From positions 1 to 36,072 of the forward strand of contig JAHBVI010000065.1 in the NCBI GenBank assembly GCA_019637635.1: a DNA stretch of 36,072 bases, given 5' to 3'. Below, one piece after another: positions 14,247-22,000 of the stretch (positions are counted from its first letter, which is position 1; every line of letters begins with the position of its first letter). The stretch is from Anaerolineae bacterium (GTDB lineage: Bacteria > Chloroflexota > Anaerolineae > Promineifilales > Promineifilaceae). The position numbers were made by a program, and so were the translations under genes. The notes beneath the pieces are model-generated. The model saw nothing but the letters and a program-made list of their open reading frames with translations, did no database searches and was not told the DNA's origin.

Positions 14247-15191
14247 ATGGGGATGATTGGGCGAAGATGGGTTTTTCAACGCAGAGATGCAGAGGCGCAG
14301 AGCGGTAATTTCTCTGCGTCTCTGCGCCTCTGCGTTACTGCTTGGCTGCTGTTGATGTTGTGGTTGCCCGGTGTGGCGTCGGCGCAGGTGGAACCAACAG
14401 CGACGCCGGATGAGGCGGGTGTCATTTACGCTATTGTGCAGCCGGATGATACGATGTGGGCCATTGCCGGGCGCGCCGGTATTTCGCTGGCGCAGTTGTT
14501 AGAATGGAACGGCTTGCAGGAGAGCGATTTTATTGTGCCGGGCCAAAAGCTGATTGTGGGCTACGGCGAGCCGCCAACCACGCCGACGCCGGACATCCCC
14601 CCTACGCTGACGCCCACGCGCCCGCCGCCGCCGCCGCGCCCGGCTTCACCCACGCCGCCGCTAACGGCCGTATGCCTCTCCGCCTTTCACGATAATAATG
14701 GCAATGGCCTGTTTGACGCCGGGGAACCGCTGCAAGCAGCGGTGGCGTTTACGGTATACACCAGTGAAGCGGTGATTGACAATTATGTGACCGATGGCCG
14801 CTCTGAGCCGCACTGCATAGCCCTGGCCCCCGGCAGTTACCAGGTTGCCCGGTCGGTAGGGGTGGGGGAGGTGTTGACCAGCGGTGGCAGCCAGGCCATT
14901 ATCCTGAGCGAGGGGGATATGATGCTGTTGGCGTTTGGCGGGCGGGTAGTGGGGGCAACGGCCGTGCCACCCACACCGGCTGTCTTATCGGTGGAAGAGG
15001 TGGAGGCACGGCCGTATCCGGCCGCGCCGGCCCTGGTGGTTATTGGTTCCACGCCCGCAGCCGCCCCTACCACCGCCCCCAGCGGCGGCCAACCGCCAAC
15101 GGCCATTAGCCTGATCCCCCTGGCTGCTGTTATTATTGGAGGCTTGCTGCTGACAATGGCGGCGATCTATTTTGTACGAACACGGCCGTAA
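14247..15191 (+). CDS. Secreted LysM / SdrB-like protein with C-terminal anchor
   Basis: The 314-residue protein begins with an unusually long signal peptide (1-46) whose residues 11-33 are encoded by the inverted repeat at 14278-14336; the hydrophobic core is LLLMLWLPGVASAQV. A LysM domain (about 60-104; YAIVQPDDTMWAIAGRAGIS, LAQLLEWNGL, FIVPGQKLIV) should bind peptidoglycan or related glycans. A Pro/Thr-rich linker leads to a SdrD-B/Cna-like beta domain with the Ca-type loop FHDNNGNGLFDAGEPL (about 147-162). The C-terminus has a TM (about 290-310) and a short positive tail. The protein that follows (15279-16616) has the same linker, SdrB-like and TM ending, so the pair are paralogous in their C-terminal halves. 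Confidence 0.82.
   Translation: MGMIGRRWVFQRRDAEAQSGNFSASLRLCVTAWLLLMLWLPGVASAQVEPTATPDEAGVIYAIVQPDDTMWAIAGRAGISLAQLLEWNGLQESDFIVPGQKLIVGYGEPPTTPTPDIPPTLTPTRPPPPPRPASPTPPLTAVCLSAFHDNNGNGLFDAGEPLQAAVAFTVYTSEAVIDNYVTDGRSEPHCIALAPGSYQVARSVGVGEVLTSGGSQAIILSEGDMMLLAFGGRVVGATAVPPTPAVLSVEEVEARPYPAAPALVVIGSTPAAAPTTAPSGGQPPTAISLIPLAAVIIGGLLLTMAAIYFVRTRP
14278..14336. repeat. GCAGAGG-type inverted repeat inside a coding sequence
   Basis: The 25-nt arms 14278-14302 (AACGCAGAGATGCAGAGGCG then CAGAG) and 14312-14336 are complementary with two mismatches around a 9-nt loop. The units are 8-9 bp long (GCAGAGRYGCAGAGG). It is translated in frame as part of the signal peptide of the LysM protein (QRRDAEAQSGNF). 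Confidence 0.8.
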
Positions 15192-15260
15192 CCCGTGAAT
15201 CGTAATCCGTAATCCGTGAACCGTAGTCGGTTTACGGATAACGGATAACGGATAACGAAT
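15192..15260. repeat. CGTAATC 7-bp array with inverted half
   Basis: The left half has heptads CCCGTGA, ATCGTAA, TCCGTAA, TCCGTGA, ACCGTAG (15192-15226). The right half has the complementary units CGGTTTA, CGGATAA three times, CGAAT (15228-15260). The whole can fold into a long imperfect hairpin. It starts at the stop of the LysM gene and ends 18 bp before the next ATG. Confidence 0.8.
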
Positions 15261-15278
15261 CTTTTCAAAGAGGGAAGT

Positions 15279-16616
15279 ATGATGAATAAACAAATGCTGA
15301 AATTGTTCCTGATTGCTCTGCTGCTGGTGTTATTGGGGCAGACGACCAGGGCACAGGCGCAAACAAACTTGCTGCAAAACCCCAGTTTTGAAATGCCTTA
15401 CCAGGCCAACGGCGAGGCCAGTAGTTGGGGACGTTGGCATCGCAACAGTTCCCAAGACCAGTTTAGCGACTGCGCCAATGGCTACCACAAACTGCCGCAT
15501 TGGAGTGCGGAAACAAACCCGGTATTGGTCAGGCAGGGGTCAGTGTCGCAGCACGTGGGCAATCAATGGGACACCTGGAATGCCGGCGTTTTCCAGACCG
15601 TACCGGTGACGGCTGGCCGAACGTACCGTTTTTCGGTATGGACTTACTCCTTTGGCAGCAATAACAATTTTCCCGGCCCATCAGAGGGTGGTTTACAGTC
15701 AAATGTGCGCGTAGGCGTTGATCCCAATGGCAGCGGCTTGTGGAACGACTCTGACGTGGTGTGGGGCGCAACTATCAACCCGCTGGACACCTGGCAGCAG
15801 GTAAGCGTGGAAGTGACCGCTACCGGCAACCAGATTTCCGTATTCACCAGCGCCAACTGGGGCGTACAGGGCGTGAATCAATGCCGCGCCCATCTGGACA
15901 CCTGGTTTGACGCGGCCGAATTGATCGAAGTTGGCCCGCCGCCGACCAATACGCCGGCGCCGCTGCCCACACAGCCACCGCCACCGCCGCAGCCGGTGAT
16001 TACCAATACGCCCGTTCCGCCAACGCCGACCTTTACACCGGAAGTGCCGCCCACCAACACCCCGGTACCTACGGACACGCCGGTACCCACCAATACGCCT
16101 GTGCCCGGCGGCACCATTTGTGTCAACGCCTTTGCCGACGACAACGCCAATGGGCAGCGTGATGAAAATGAAGGGTTCATGGGCGGAGTCACATTTACCA
16201 TTGCCAGTTCGACGCAGTTGGTGGCGCAGGCGGTCTCCAGCGGTTCGCCGCAGCCGGTTTGTTTTGAGGGATTGGAACCCGGCGCGTACACGGTAACGCA
16301 AATTGTGCCTGGGGCATTGGAAATGACGACGGCAGCCAGCGCCACGTTAGAATTATCTGTGGGTAATGTGATTGGCGTGGAATTTGGCAGCCGGGTGCGT
16401 TCGGCCGCGCCCACGACGGCCGTGGCTACCGAGGTGGCTTCTGTGCCGGAAGTTGTGGTGACGCCGCCCACTGAAACTACCGGGTCAACGTCAGGCAGTA
16501 GTAGCAGTGCTGGTGTCAGCTGGCTGGCGGTGGGTGGTTTGCTGCTGCTGGTCACGGCCGTCATCCTCTTAGGCGTCCTCGTTTTCCTGGTGCTGCGCGG
16601 GCAGAAGACGGCGTGA
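15279..16616 (+). CDS. Secreted carbohydrate-binding-like / SdrB-like surface protein
   Basis: The 445-residue protein has a signal peptide (MNKQMLKLFLIALLLVLLGQ, cut after AQAQ). A jelly-roll-like domain follows (about 29-215) that starts NLLQNPSFEMPYQANGEASS and contains FQTVPVTAGRTYRFSVWTYS and LDTWQQVSVEVTATGNQISV, typical of CBM_4_9/discoidin-type carbohydrate-binding folds. A Pro/Thr linker (about 218-278) carries a six-residue repeat (NTPVPT, DTPVPT, NTPVPG). A SdrB-like domain with Ca-type loop FADDNANGQRDENEGFMGGV (about 284-303) and a final TM (about 418-440, LLLLVTAVILLGVLVFLVLR) complete it. GAGGGAAG at 15268-15276 supports the start. It shares architecture with the LysM protein before it. 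Role in cell-surface adhesion or envelope structure is inferred. Confidence 0.8.
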   Translation: MMNKQMLKLFLIALLLVLLGQTTRAQAQTNLLQNPSFEMPYQANGEASSWGRWHRNSSQDQFSDCANGYHKLPHWSAETNPVLVRQGSVSQHVGNQWDTWNAGVFQTVPVTAGRTYRFSVWTYSFGSNNNFPGPSEGGLQSNVRVGVDPNGSGLWNDSDVVWGATINPLDTWQQVSVEVTATGNQISVFTSANWGVQGVNQCRAHLDTWFDAAELIEVGPPPTNTPAPLPTQPPPPPQPVITNTPVPPTPTFTPEVPPTNTPVPTDTPVPTNTPVPGGTICVNAFADDNANGQRDENEGFMGGVTFTIASSTQLVAQAVSSGSPQPVCFEGLEPGAYTVTQIVPGALEMTTAASATLELSVGNVIGVEFGSRVRSAAPTTAVATEVASVPEVVVTPPTETTGSTSGSSSSAGVSWLAVGGLLLLVTAVILLGVLVFLVLRGQKTA

Positions 16617-16710
16617 CCCGTAGCCCGTGATTCGTAATCTGTAATCCGTAATCCGTAATCCGTAATCCGTAATCCGATTTCTGGTCACGGGTTACGGGTT
16701 ATGGATAACG
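16616..16710. repeat. Longest CGTAATC 7-bp array, with inverted half
   Basis: Six consecutive heptads (CGTAATC, TGTAATC, then CGTAATC four times) sit at about 16633-16674, preceded by CCCGTAG/CCCGTGA units. The right end holds the opposite units GGTTACG, GGTTATG, GATAACG (about 16690-16710). The array fills the whole 101-bp gap between the surface-protein stop and the next ATG at 16718. Confidence 0.85.
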
Positions 16711-16717
16711 CACATCA

Positions 16718-19700
16718 ATGCCTCCGTATACCCGGCGCTGGTTATTCTGGACGGCCGTCATCCTCTTTGCTGTGGTGGCGGCTGTGCCTCTGTTTGCCGG
16801 GCCGGGTTTGCTGAATACACGGGGCGGGGGAGACAGTCCCTTTTTACTCCAGCGGTTGCAGCAGTTGGAAACGGCCGTGTGGGACGGCCATTTCCCCGCC
16901 CGCTGGATGCCGGACGCCAATTACGGTTACGGCTACCCCTTCTACAACTATTACGCACCGCTTTCTATTTACATCACCCTGTTCTTTCGGCTGATCGGTT
17001 TTGGTTACGTCCCGGCCATCCAGCTTTCACAGGCCGCCGGATTTATGGTGGCGGCGGTGGGCATGTTTGCCCTGGGGCGGCGCTGGTTTGGCAGTGAATG
17101 GGCGGGCTTGCTGACGGCCGTAGCCTACACCTTTGCCCCCTTCCACATGGTCAACGTCTACGTGCGCGGCGATTCCCTGGCCGAGTTCTGGGCGATGGCG
17201 TTTTATCCGCTGGTATTGTTGGCGGTTGATGGGTTGCTGGTGGGTAGGGGCGAGGCAGTGGGGGAAGCGGCTATATCACCGGACAAGCTATCTCCCCACT
17301 GCCTCGCCCCTACGGTGTTATTTGCCCTGGCCTACGCCGCCCTCATCCTCAGCCACAACATCTCAGCCCTCATCTTTTCCCCCTTTCTGCTGCTGTACAT
17401 CTTCCTGCGTTGGTGGCAACTTCGCCGAAACCCAAACCCCGAACCCGGCTCGCCGCTCACCGCTCACCGATTACCGCTTACCGCTTACGGATTACCGATT
17501 ACCGCCGCCCTCCTCCTCGCCTTCGCCCTCTCCGCCTGGTTCTTTGTACCCGCGCTGGCCGAGAAGGGGCTGGCGCAATTAGGGCCGGTAACGGAAGGAT
17601 ATTTTCATTTCAACAACCATTTTTTAGGCATAACCGACCAACCTTTGTGGCAAAACAGCTTCTTTTTTGACTATGGCGTGGACGGCCGTGCCGCCTTCCG
17701 CATGGGCCTGGTGCAAACCATCATCGTTCTAGCCGGCGCCCTTTTACTCTTTTTACCCCCCAATCTGCGTTCATCCGCGTCTATCCGCGTCCCTATCTCC
17801 CCCGACCGCCGCCGGTTTATTTTGCTGGCGCTGCTCATCAGCACGGTGATGCTGCTGCCGCTGTCACGGCCGTTGTGGGAACATGTACCCCTGCTCTCCT
17901 TCACCCAATTTCCCTGGCGGTTTCTGTCCGTGCAGGCGTTTGCCGGGGCGTTGGCGGTGGGGGCGCTGGCGTATGTGCCTGGGCGCCGGGTGATTGTGCC
18001 GGTCACGGCCGTGCTGCTCATCCTGGCGGCCCTGGGTAATCTGCACCCCGACTACCTGCCGCTGACCGACGCCGACGTGACGGCCGAGCGGTTGGCGCAA
18101 TACGAATGGTTCAGCGGCAACATCGGCACAACCATCAGCGCCGAGTACCTGCCCACCACTGTACAGCCGCGCATGGTCACCAGCGGTTGGCTGAATGACG
18201 GGCAGCGTTGGCCGGTGCGGGCATTAACCGGGGAACTGACCGGCGCCGTGTGGCAAAGCGGTAAAACAGGGCGGCAAACGTGGCAGGTGGACACGGCCGT
18301 GCCCAGCACCCTCATCTTCCCCACCATGCACTGGCCGGGCTGGCAGGGGTGGGTAGATGGGGAACGGGTGGCAGTACGGCCGTCGCCCGGCTCTGGCCTG
18401 ATCTTGCTGGATGTGCCGGCGGGGGCGCACACCGCCGAATTGCGCCTGACCAGGACGCCGGTGCGATTGGCCTCCGAATTGATTTCCCTGGCGGCACTGC
18501 TGCTCACCATCTGGTTAATTGCCCCGCCAATTCTGCGTATAGCCAACAGGGGGCGCATTGGCCGGCAGGCGTTGCTGGCCGGATTGGGGTTGTTCTTGCT
18601 GTTCTTGATCGCCCGTCTCTGGCCGCAGCCGGAACTGGCAAATGACAGCTTGAACTGGGACTTTGCCCAAATGGCCTATCTGCATCACGCTTCGGAGGGG
18701 GTGGACTATTCAAACGCTGCTGTATTAAAAAGTTACGAATACAGCGCCGATATGATGAGCACGGGTGATACCCTGACCATTCATACAAATTGGGACAACG
18801 CCGACTCACTGCCGCTCACCGTGCGCCTGGTGACGCCCGCCGCCAACCGGGTAAACAACCCCTCGCCGCCGATTGTCGCGGAACACACACAGCTAATCCA
18901 GGATGGGCGGGCTACGTTTAACCTGCCCGTTCCGCCGGATGCGCCGCCGGGCCTGGTCGTGCCGCAATTGGCATTGGCCGACGGCCGTCCGCTGACACCA
19001 TCGGGGGAAAAACGGGGGGATTTGTTTTTACGGCCGTTGCGCCTGATCAACCATGCCCCCGCCGTGCAGCATGTCCCGGCGCTGGATGTGCGGGCGACGG
19101 CCGTGCTGTCCCGCGCCCCCAACGTGTTAGACATCTATCTTGCCTGGCGCACGGCCGTGCCGCTGACCCACAACTACAACGTGGCTTTGCGCGTCACGGA
19201 TGCCAGAGGGCAATTTTTACAACTGGCCGATCGGCAGCCCGGTTATGGCTTTTTGCCCGGCAGTTTGTGGCCGTCCGGGGAATGGGTACACGACTGGCAG
19301 GCGCTGCTGCTGTCGCCGGGCGCGCATGAATTTCCCTATGTGCTGATGGTGCAATTGTATGACGTCAGTGCCCCGCACCAGCCGGTGCTGACGCGCCGCC
19401 TGGGGGAGCTATGGCCGAGCAGCGGTGGCACATGGCGCTTCCAGCCTAATGAGCCGCTGTTTGCTTTACCGGGGGAGATGGAGACGGCAACGGCCGTGTT
19501 CAATGACCAGATTGCCCTGCGCGGTTATACCCACCAGCAAACAGCATCCGCGCTGGAAGTGTCCCTGGTCTGGCAGGCGCTCGCTCCAGGGCAAACAGAC
19601 TATACCCGCTTTGTGCATCTGATTCCGGCCAGCAGCAACCAGCCGCCGCTGGCCCAAGACGATAATCTGCCCCGTTTTGGCACGTATCCCACCAGCCAGT

Positions 19701-19897
19701 GGACGGCGGGTGAGGTGGTGGTGGATGCAGTCTCGCTAGACCTGACGGCCGTGCCCCCTGGCGACTATCAACTGGCGGTGGGCTTTTATGCGCGGTTGGC
19801 CGATGGGACGATTGTGCGGGCGACGGCCGTAGACGAAAATGGCGCTCCCCTGGCCGATGACCGATTCGTATTACCCGAATGGATTGTGGTTCGTTAG
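16718..19897 (+). CDS. Very large multi-TM membrane protein (6-pyruvoyl-tetrahydropterin-synthase-related / GT-C-like)
   Basis: The 1059-residue protein starts MPPYTRRWLFWTAVILFAVV. It has about a dozen TM helices in two groups (about 7-30 and 85-450, then 590-640) and a large extracytoplasmic loop (about 460-585), with a second outside domain from about 650 to the end. GGGDSPFLLQRLQQLETAVW, DGHFPARWMPDANYGYGYPF and YNYYAPLSIYI match the first loop of the large 'PTPS-related' and YfhO/GT-C-like membrane proteins of Chloroflexota, where a loop-1 acidic residue replaces the DE of GT39. Substrate is unknown; a role in surface glycosylation is inferred. Three repeats lie inside it in frame (17244-17313, 17456-17507, 17764-17797), and it holds about 15 ACGGCCGT octamers. 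Confidence 0.75.
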   Translation: MPPYTRRWLFWTAVILFAVVAAVPLFAGPGLLNTRGGGDSPFLLQRLQQLETAVWDGHFPARWMPDANYGYGYPFYNYYAPLSIYITLFFRLIGFGYVPAIQLSQAAGFMVAAVGMFALGRRWFGSEWAGLLTAVAYTFAPFHMVNVYVRGDSLAEFWAMAFYPLVLLAVDGLLVGRGEAVGEAAISPDKLSPHCLAPTVLFALAYAALILSHNISALIFSPFLLLYIFLRWWQLRRNPNPEPGSPLTAHRLPLTAYGLPITAALLLAFALSAWFFVPALAEKGLAQLGPVTEGYFHFNNHFLGITDQPLWQNSFFFDYGVDGRAAFRMGLVQTIIVLAGALLLFLPPNLRSSASIRVPISPDRRRFILLALLISTVMLLPLSRPLWEHVPLLSFTQFPWRFLSVQAFAGALAVGALAYVPGRRVIVPVTAVLLILAALGNLHPDYLPLTDADVTAERLAQYEWFSGNIGTTISAEYLPTTVQPRMVTSGWLNDGQRWPVRALTGELTGAVWQSGKTGRQTWQVDTAVPSTLIFPTMHWPGWQGWVDGERVAVRPSPGSGLILLDVPAGAHTAELRLTRTPVRLASELISLAALLLTIWLIAPPILRIANRGRIGRQALLAGLGLFLLFLIARLWPQPELANDSLNWDFAQMAYLHHASEGVDYSNAAVLKSYEYSADMMSTGDTLTIHTNWDNADSLPLTVRLVTPAANRVNNPSPPIVAEHTQLIQDGRATFNLPVPPDAPPGLVVPQLALADGRPLTPSGEKRGDLFLRPLRLINHAPAVQHVPALDVRATAVLSRAPNVLDIYLAWRTAVPLTHNYNVALRVTDARGQFLQLADRQPGYGFLPGSLWPSGEWVHDWQALLLSPGAHEFPYVLMVQLYDVSAPHQPVLTRRLGELWPSSGGTWRFQPNEPLFALPGEMETATAVFNDQIALRGYTHQQTASALEVSLVWQALAPGQTDYTRFVHLIPASSNQPPLAQDDNLPRFGTYPTSQWTAGEVVVDAVSLDLTAVPPGDYQLAVGFYARLADGTIVRATAVDENGAPLADDRFVLPEWIVVR
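17244..17313. repeat. 20-bp perfect inverted repeat inside the large membrane protein gene
   Basis: The arms GTAGGGGCGAGGCAGTGGGG (17244-17263) and its exact complement (17294-17313) flank a 30-nt loop. The element is read through in frame and encodes a hydrophilic insert (GRGEAVGEAAISPDKLSPHC) between two hydrophobic segments, which suggests that a mobile palindrome inserted at a tolerant loop. Confidence 0.85.
17456..17507. repeat. In-frame CGATTAC 7-bp array
   Basis: Seven heptads (CGCTCAC, CGCTCAC, CGATTAC, CGCTTAC, CGCTTAC, GGATTAC, CGATTAC) lie within the gene. Three units make 21 bp, so the protein shows a 7-residue period (LTAHRLP, LTAYGLP, ITA). It is the same family as the intergenic arrays. 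Confidence 0.8.
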
Positions 19898-19905
19898 GGG
19901 AGATT

Positions 19906-19941
19906 AGAGATTAGCGATTGGAGATTCAATCGCCAATCTCT
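19906..19941. terminator. Hairpin between convergent genes, GAGATTG heptads
   Basis: AGAGATTAGCGATTG (19906-19920) pairs with CAATCGCCAATCTCT (19927-19941) with one mismatch around a 6-nt loop. More heptads (CAATCTC, CCAATCT) run to about 19965. It sits between the large membrane gene (stop 19897, plus) and bcp (stop 19957, minus) and probably ends transcription from both sides. Confidence 0.6.
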
Positions 19942-19956
19942 CAATCTCCCAATCTC

Positions 19957-20418
19957 TCAATCTCTATTTATAAAATCCAACGCTCTGGACACGCTGTCTT
20001 CGGGTTTGACGTTGTACTGGATGTCGGCTATACGGCCGTCTGGCCCCACCACAAAATGGCTGCGAATAATGCCCATGTACTGCTTGCCCATGAATGATTT
20101 TTCGCCCCACACGTCATAAGCGTCGGCCACCACATGGTCCGGGTCGGCCAACAGATGATAGGGGAAGCCCATCTTGGTCCGCCACCTGGCCAGGTCTTTG
20201 GGTTTGTCCGGGCTGAGGCCAAAAATAGTCGCGCCCGCCGCTTCAATAATCGGATAATTATCGCGGAAGCCACACGCCTGTTTGGTGCAGCCGGGTGTGT
20301 CCGCTTTGGGGTAAAAGAATAAGACCACCTGTTGTCCCTGGTAATCGGATAGTTTCACCGGGTTGCCTTCGTCGTTGAGTAGTTCAAAATCAGGGGCCAT
20401 ATCACCTATATTGAGCAT
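19957..20418 (-). CDS. bcp: Thiol peroxidase of the BCP/PrxQ family
   Basis: The protein reduces hydrogen peroxide and organic peroxides with thioredoxin as electron donor, in the cytoplasm. The ATG at 20418 (MLNIGDMAPDFELLNDEGNP) is used because AGGAGAAAC lies just upstream; the ATG at 20457 would add 13 basic residues. The 153-residue length is typical. The peroxidatic cysteine is Cys44 in PKADTPGCTKQACGFRDNYP, and the resolving cysteine is Cys49, the five-residue spacing of the atypical 2-Cys BCP group. The catalytic Thr (TPGC) and a later Arg are present. KSFMGKQYMGIIRSHFVVGP and GRIADIQYNVKPEDSVSRAL finish the fold. It converges on the membrane protein gene upstream. Confidence 0.93.
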   Translation of the reverse strand: MLNIGDMAPDFELLNDEGNPVKLSDYQGQQVVLFFYPKADTPGCTKQACGFRDNYPIIEAAGATIFGLSPDKPKDLARWRTKMGFPYHLLADPDHVVADAYDVWGEKSFMGKQYMGIIRSHFVVGPDGRIADIQYNVKPEDSVSRALDFINRD

Positions 20419-20682
20419 ATTGTTTCTCCTTTTCTTGAGGCGCGACGCACTTCCCAAGTTCGTTGCACCTCATTATGTTTTATTTGAACTATAGCACCGT
20501 TTCGCAGAACGGGAACAAAATGCAGGCCGGCAACGTCTGGCAGGCATGAGGATGGTGGGGCAAACGTGAAACGGCCGTAGCCACCCCGTCAAGAAAATCA
20601 TCGCCCCCTCCCTTATCCTGTTACCATCTACGGACACTCACCCCTCATCCTTCATAATTCCTAATTCTCTAGGAGGTGCGAC

Positions 20683-21003
20683 ATGCCATTTTTGTACATG
20701 ACATTCTGGTCTTTGGTCATCATCATTGGTTTGAGTTTGTGGCGGTTACAAAGTTGGGGCGAACGCACGGCCGTGACCATCATCACCCTCCTCGTCTTGT
20801 TAGTCACCCAATCCCTCTTTGTGCAGCTCACCATCGCTGCCGGTGTAGACGCCAGCGATGCCCTACTGGCCCCCCAGCGTTACCTGCAAAGCGGCCCCAT
20901 CGGCTGGCTGGCCTTGCTCGTCATGCCCTGTGGCTGGCTCGGCCCCTTCATCGGCATGAACATGGTCTCCCGCTGGCATGAAGAAGCGATGATGCAGTTG
21001 TAG
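20683..21003 (+). CDS. Small membrane protein, function unknown
   Basis: The 106-residue protein starts MPFLYMTFWSLVIIIGLSLW with an excellent ribosome-binding site (AGGAGGT at 20671-20677, 6 nt before ATG). It has three hydrophobic stretches (about 4-20, 30-50 and 75-95) and a C-terminus SRWHEEAMMQL. I recognise no family. Upstream, 20419-20682 holds one ACGGCCGT and a short TTCATAA-like array but no other gene. Its last codons and stop are part of the palindrome shared with proC. High-quality initiation signals and a sustained hydrophobic pattern argue that it is real. Confidence 0.65.
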   Translation: MPFLYMTFWSLVIIIGLSLWRLQSWGERTAVTIITLLVLLVTQSLFVQLTIAAGVDASDALLAPQRYLQSGPIGWLALLVMPCGWLGPFIGMNMVSRWHEEAMMQL

Positions 21004-21036
21004 TTTGAAGTCCGATTTCGGACTTCAAACTACAAC
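20997..21036. terminator. 19-bp perfect palindrome overlapping the stops of two convergent genes
   Basis: The arms GTTGTAGTTTGAAGTCCGA (20997-21015) and its complement (21018-21036) flank only TT. The left arm contains the TAG of the small membrane protein (21001-21003) and the right arm contains the TAG of proC (21032-21030). Thus both proteins end in a leucine codon plus TAG read from the same palindrome. There is no T-tract; a bidirectional mRNA 3'-end hairpin is likely. Confidence 0.75.
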
Positions 21037-21869
21037 TCCGGCCCCTTATCCGGCTTCCCCCGGCCTAATTCAATTGAACGTTGGTAGGCGGCCCAGATGC
21101 CCCGGCTGATGACGGTGCGCAGGCCGCCTTTTTCCATGTGGTACAGCGCCGCCGCCGTCGTGCCGCCGGGGGATGTGACCTGGTTGCGTAGTTCGGCCAC
21201 ATGTTTGCCCGATTGGGCGGCATATTCCACCGAGCCGAGAATGGTTTGGAAAACCAGTTCTTCGGCTACCCGCCGCGAAAAGCCCATGTGGACGCCGGCG
21301 TCAATCAGCGCCTCCATAAACAAAAAGATGTAACCGGGGCCAGAGCCGCTGAGCGCCGTCGCCATATCCAGATACTCTTCTTCATCTACAAATATCTCTT
21401 TGCCCAACGAGCCGAGGATTTCCCGCGCCTGCCCTTTGTGTTCATCGGTCACTTCGCGGGTGGCTGTCCAGACGGTGATGCCCTGGCCGATTTGGGCCGG
21501 AGTATTGGGCATGGAGCGCACCACAGCCGCGTGGGCCGCGCCATCGGCCAGTTTGCGGATGGGCACACCGGCAATGATGGAGAGCAGTAAATCGCGGCTG
21601 CGCAAATGGCCGCGAATTTCCGGCAGCACCAGGGGGACGGATTGCGGCTTGATGGAAAGCACGATAATTTGCCCGGCTTCGGCCGCTTCCCGGTTGTCTT
21701 TGGTCGTTTGAATGGCGTATTGCGCTTTCAACTGTTCCAGGCGCGGCTGCCAGGGGTCAGAGGCGATAATTTTGTCAGGCGCGATGCTGTTTTTGGTGAG
21801 CAGCCCGCGAATCATGGCTTCGCCCATAATGCCGCTGCCGATGAAGGCGATGGTTTTGTCTGCAAACAT
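21030..21869 (-). CDS. proC: Pyrroline-5-carboxylate reductase
   Basis: ProC reduces 1-pyrroline-5-carboxylate to proline with NAD(P)H, the last step of proline synthesis. The 279-residue protein has the N-terminal dinucleotide motif IAFIGSGIMGEAMIRGLL (about 8-25), IIVLSIKPQSVPLVLPEI, VVRSMPNTPAQIGQGITVW (about 115-133), the ALSGSGPGYIFLFMEALIDA segment (about 173-192) that precedes the substrate site, and NQVTSPGGTTAAALYHMEKG (about 230-249), the P5CR signature. Length and motifs are complete. It lies just downstream of the menC-like gene on the same strand, now separated by the insertion sequence; without it the gap would be about 47 bp. Confidence 0.95.
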   Translation of the reverse strand: MFADKTIAFIGSGIMGEAMIRGLLTKNSIAPDKIIASDPWQPRLEQLKAQYAIQTTKDNREAAEAGQIIVLSIKPQSVPLVLPEIRGHLRSRDLLLSIIAGVPIRKLADGAAHAAVVRSMPNTPAQIGQGITVWTATREVTDEHKGQAREILGSLGKEIFVDEEEYLDMATALSGSGPGYIFLFMEALIDAGVHMGFSRRVAEELVFQTILGSVEYAAQSGKHVAELRNQVTSPGGTTAAALYHMEKGGLRTVISRGIWAAYQRSIELGRGKPDKGPEL

Positions 21870-21941
21870 GGAAACCTTCGATAATTGTCAATTGTCAATT
21901 ACTCTACTTTCCGCTAACTGGTATGTGACAAAAAACAGAAA

Positions 21942-22000
21942 TGGTGGCATGTTAGTGGAAAAAACCTTTCATCACAAAGGAAACCAAAAACATGCCACCA
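21942..22000 (+). promoter_or_regulatory. Hairpin covering the transposase start codon
   Basis: TGGTGGCATGTT (21942-21953) and AACATGCCACCA (21989-22000) are perfect 12-nt complements. The right arm includes the ATG at 21992. Inside the loop CCTTT (21965-21969) can pair with AAAGG (21976-21980), the probable ribosome-binding site. A transcript entering from outside the element would hide both, as known for read-through control in IS10 and IS50. Confidence 0.65.

Noticed and set aside
16616..16710. Repeat array that could be taken for CRISPR
   Set aside because: Units are 7 bp, contiguous, without spacers, and no cas gene is nearby.
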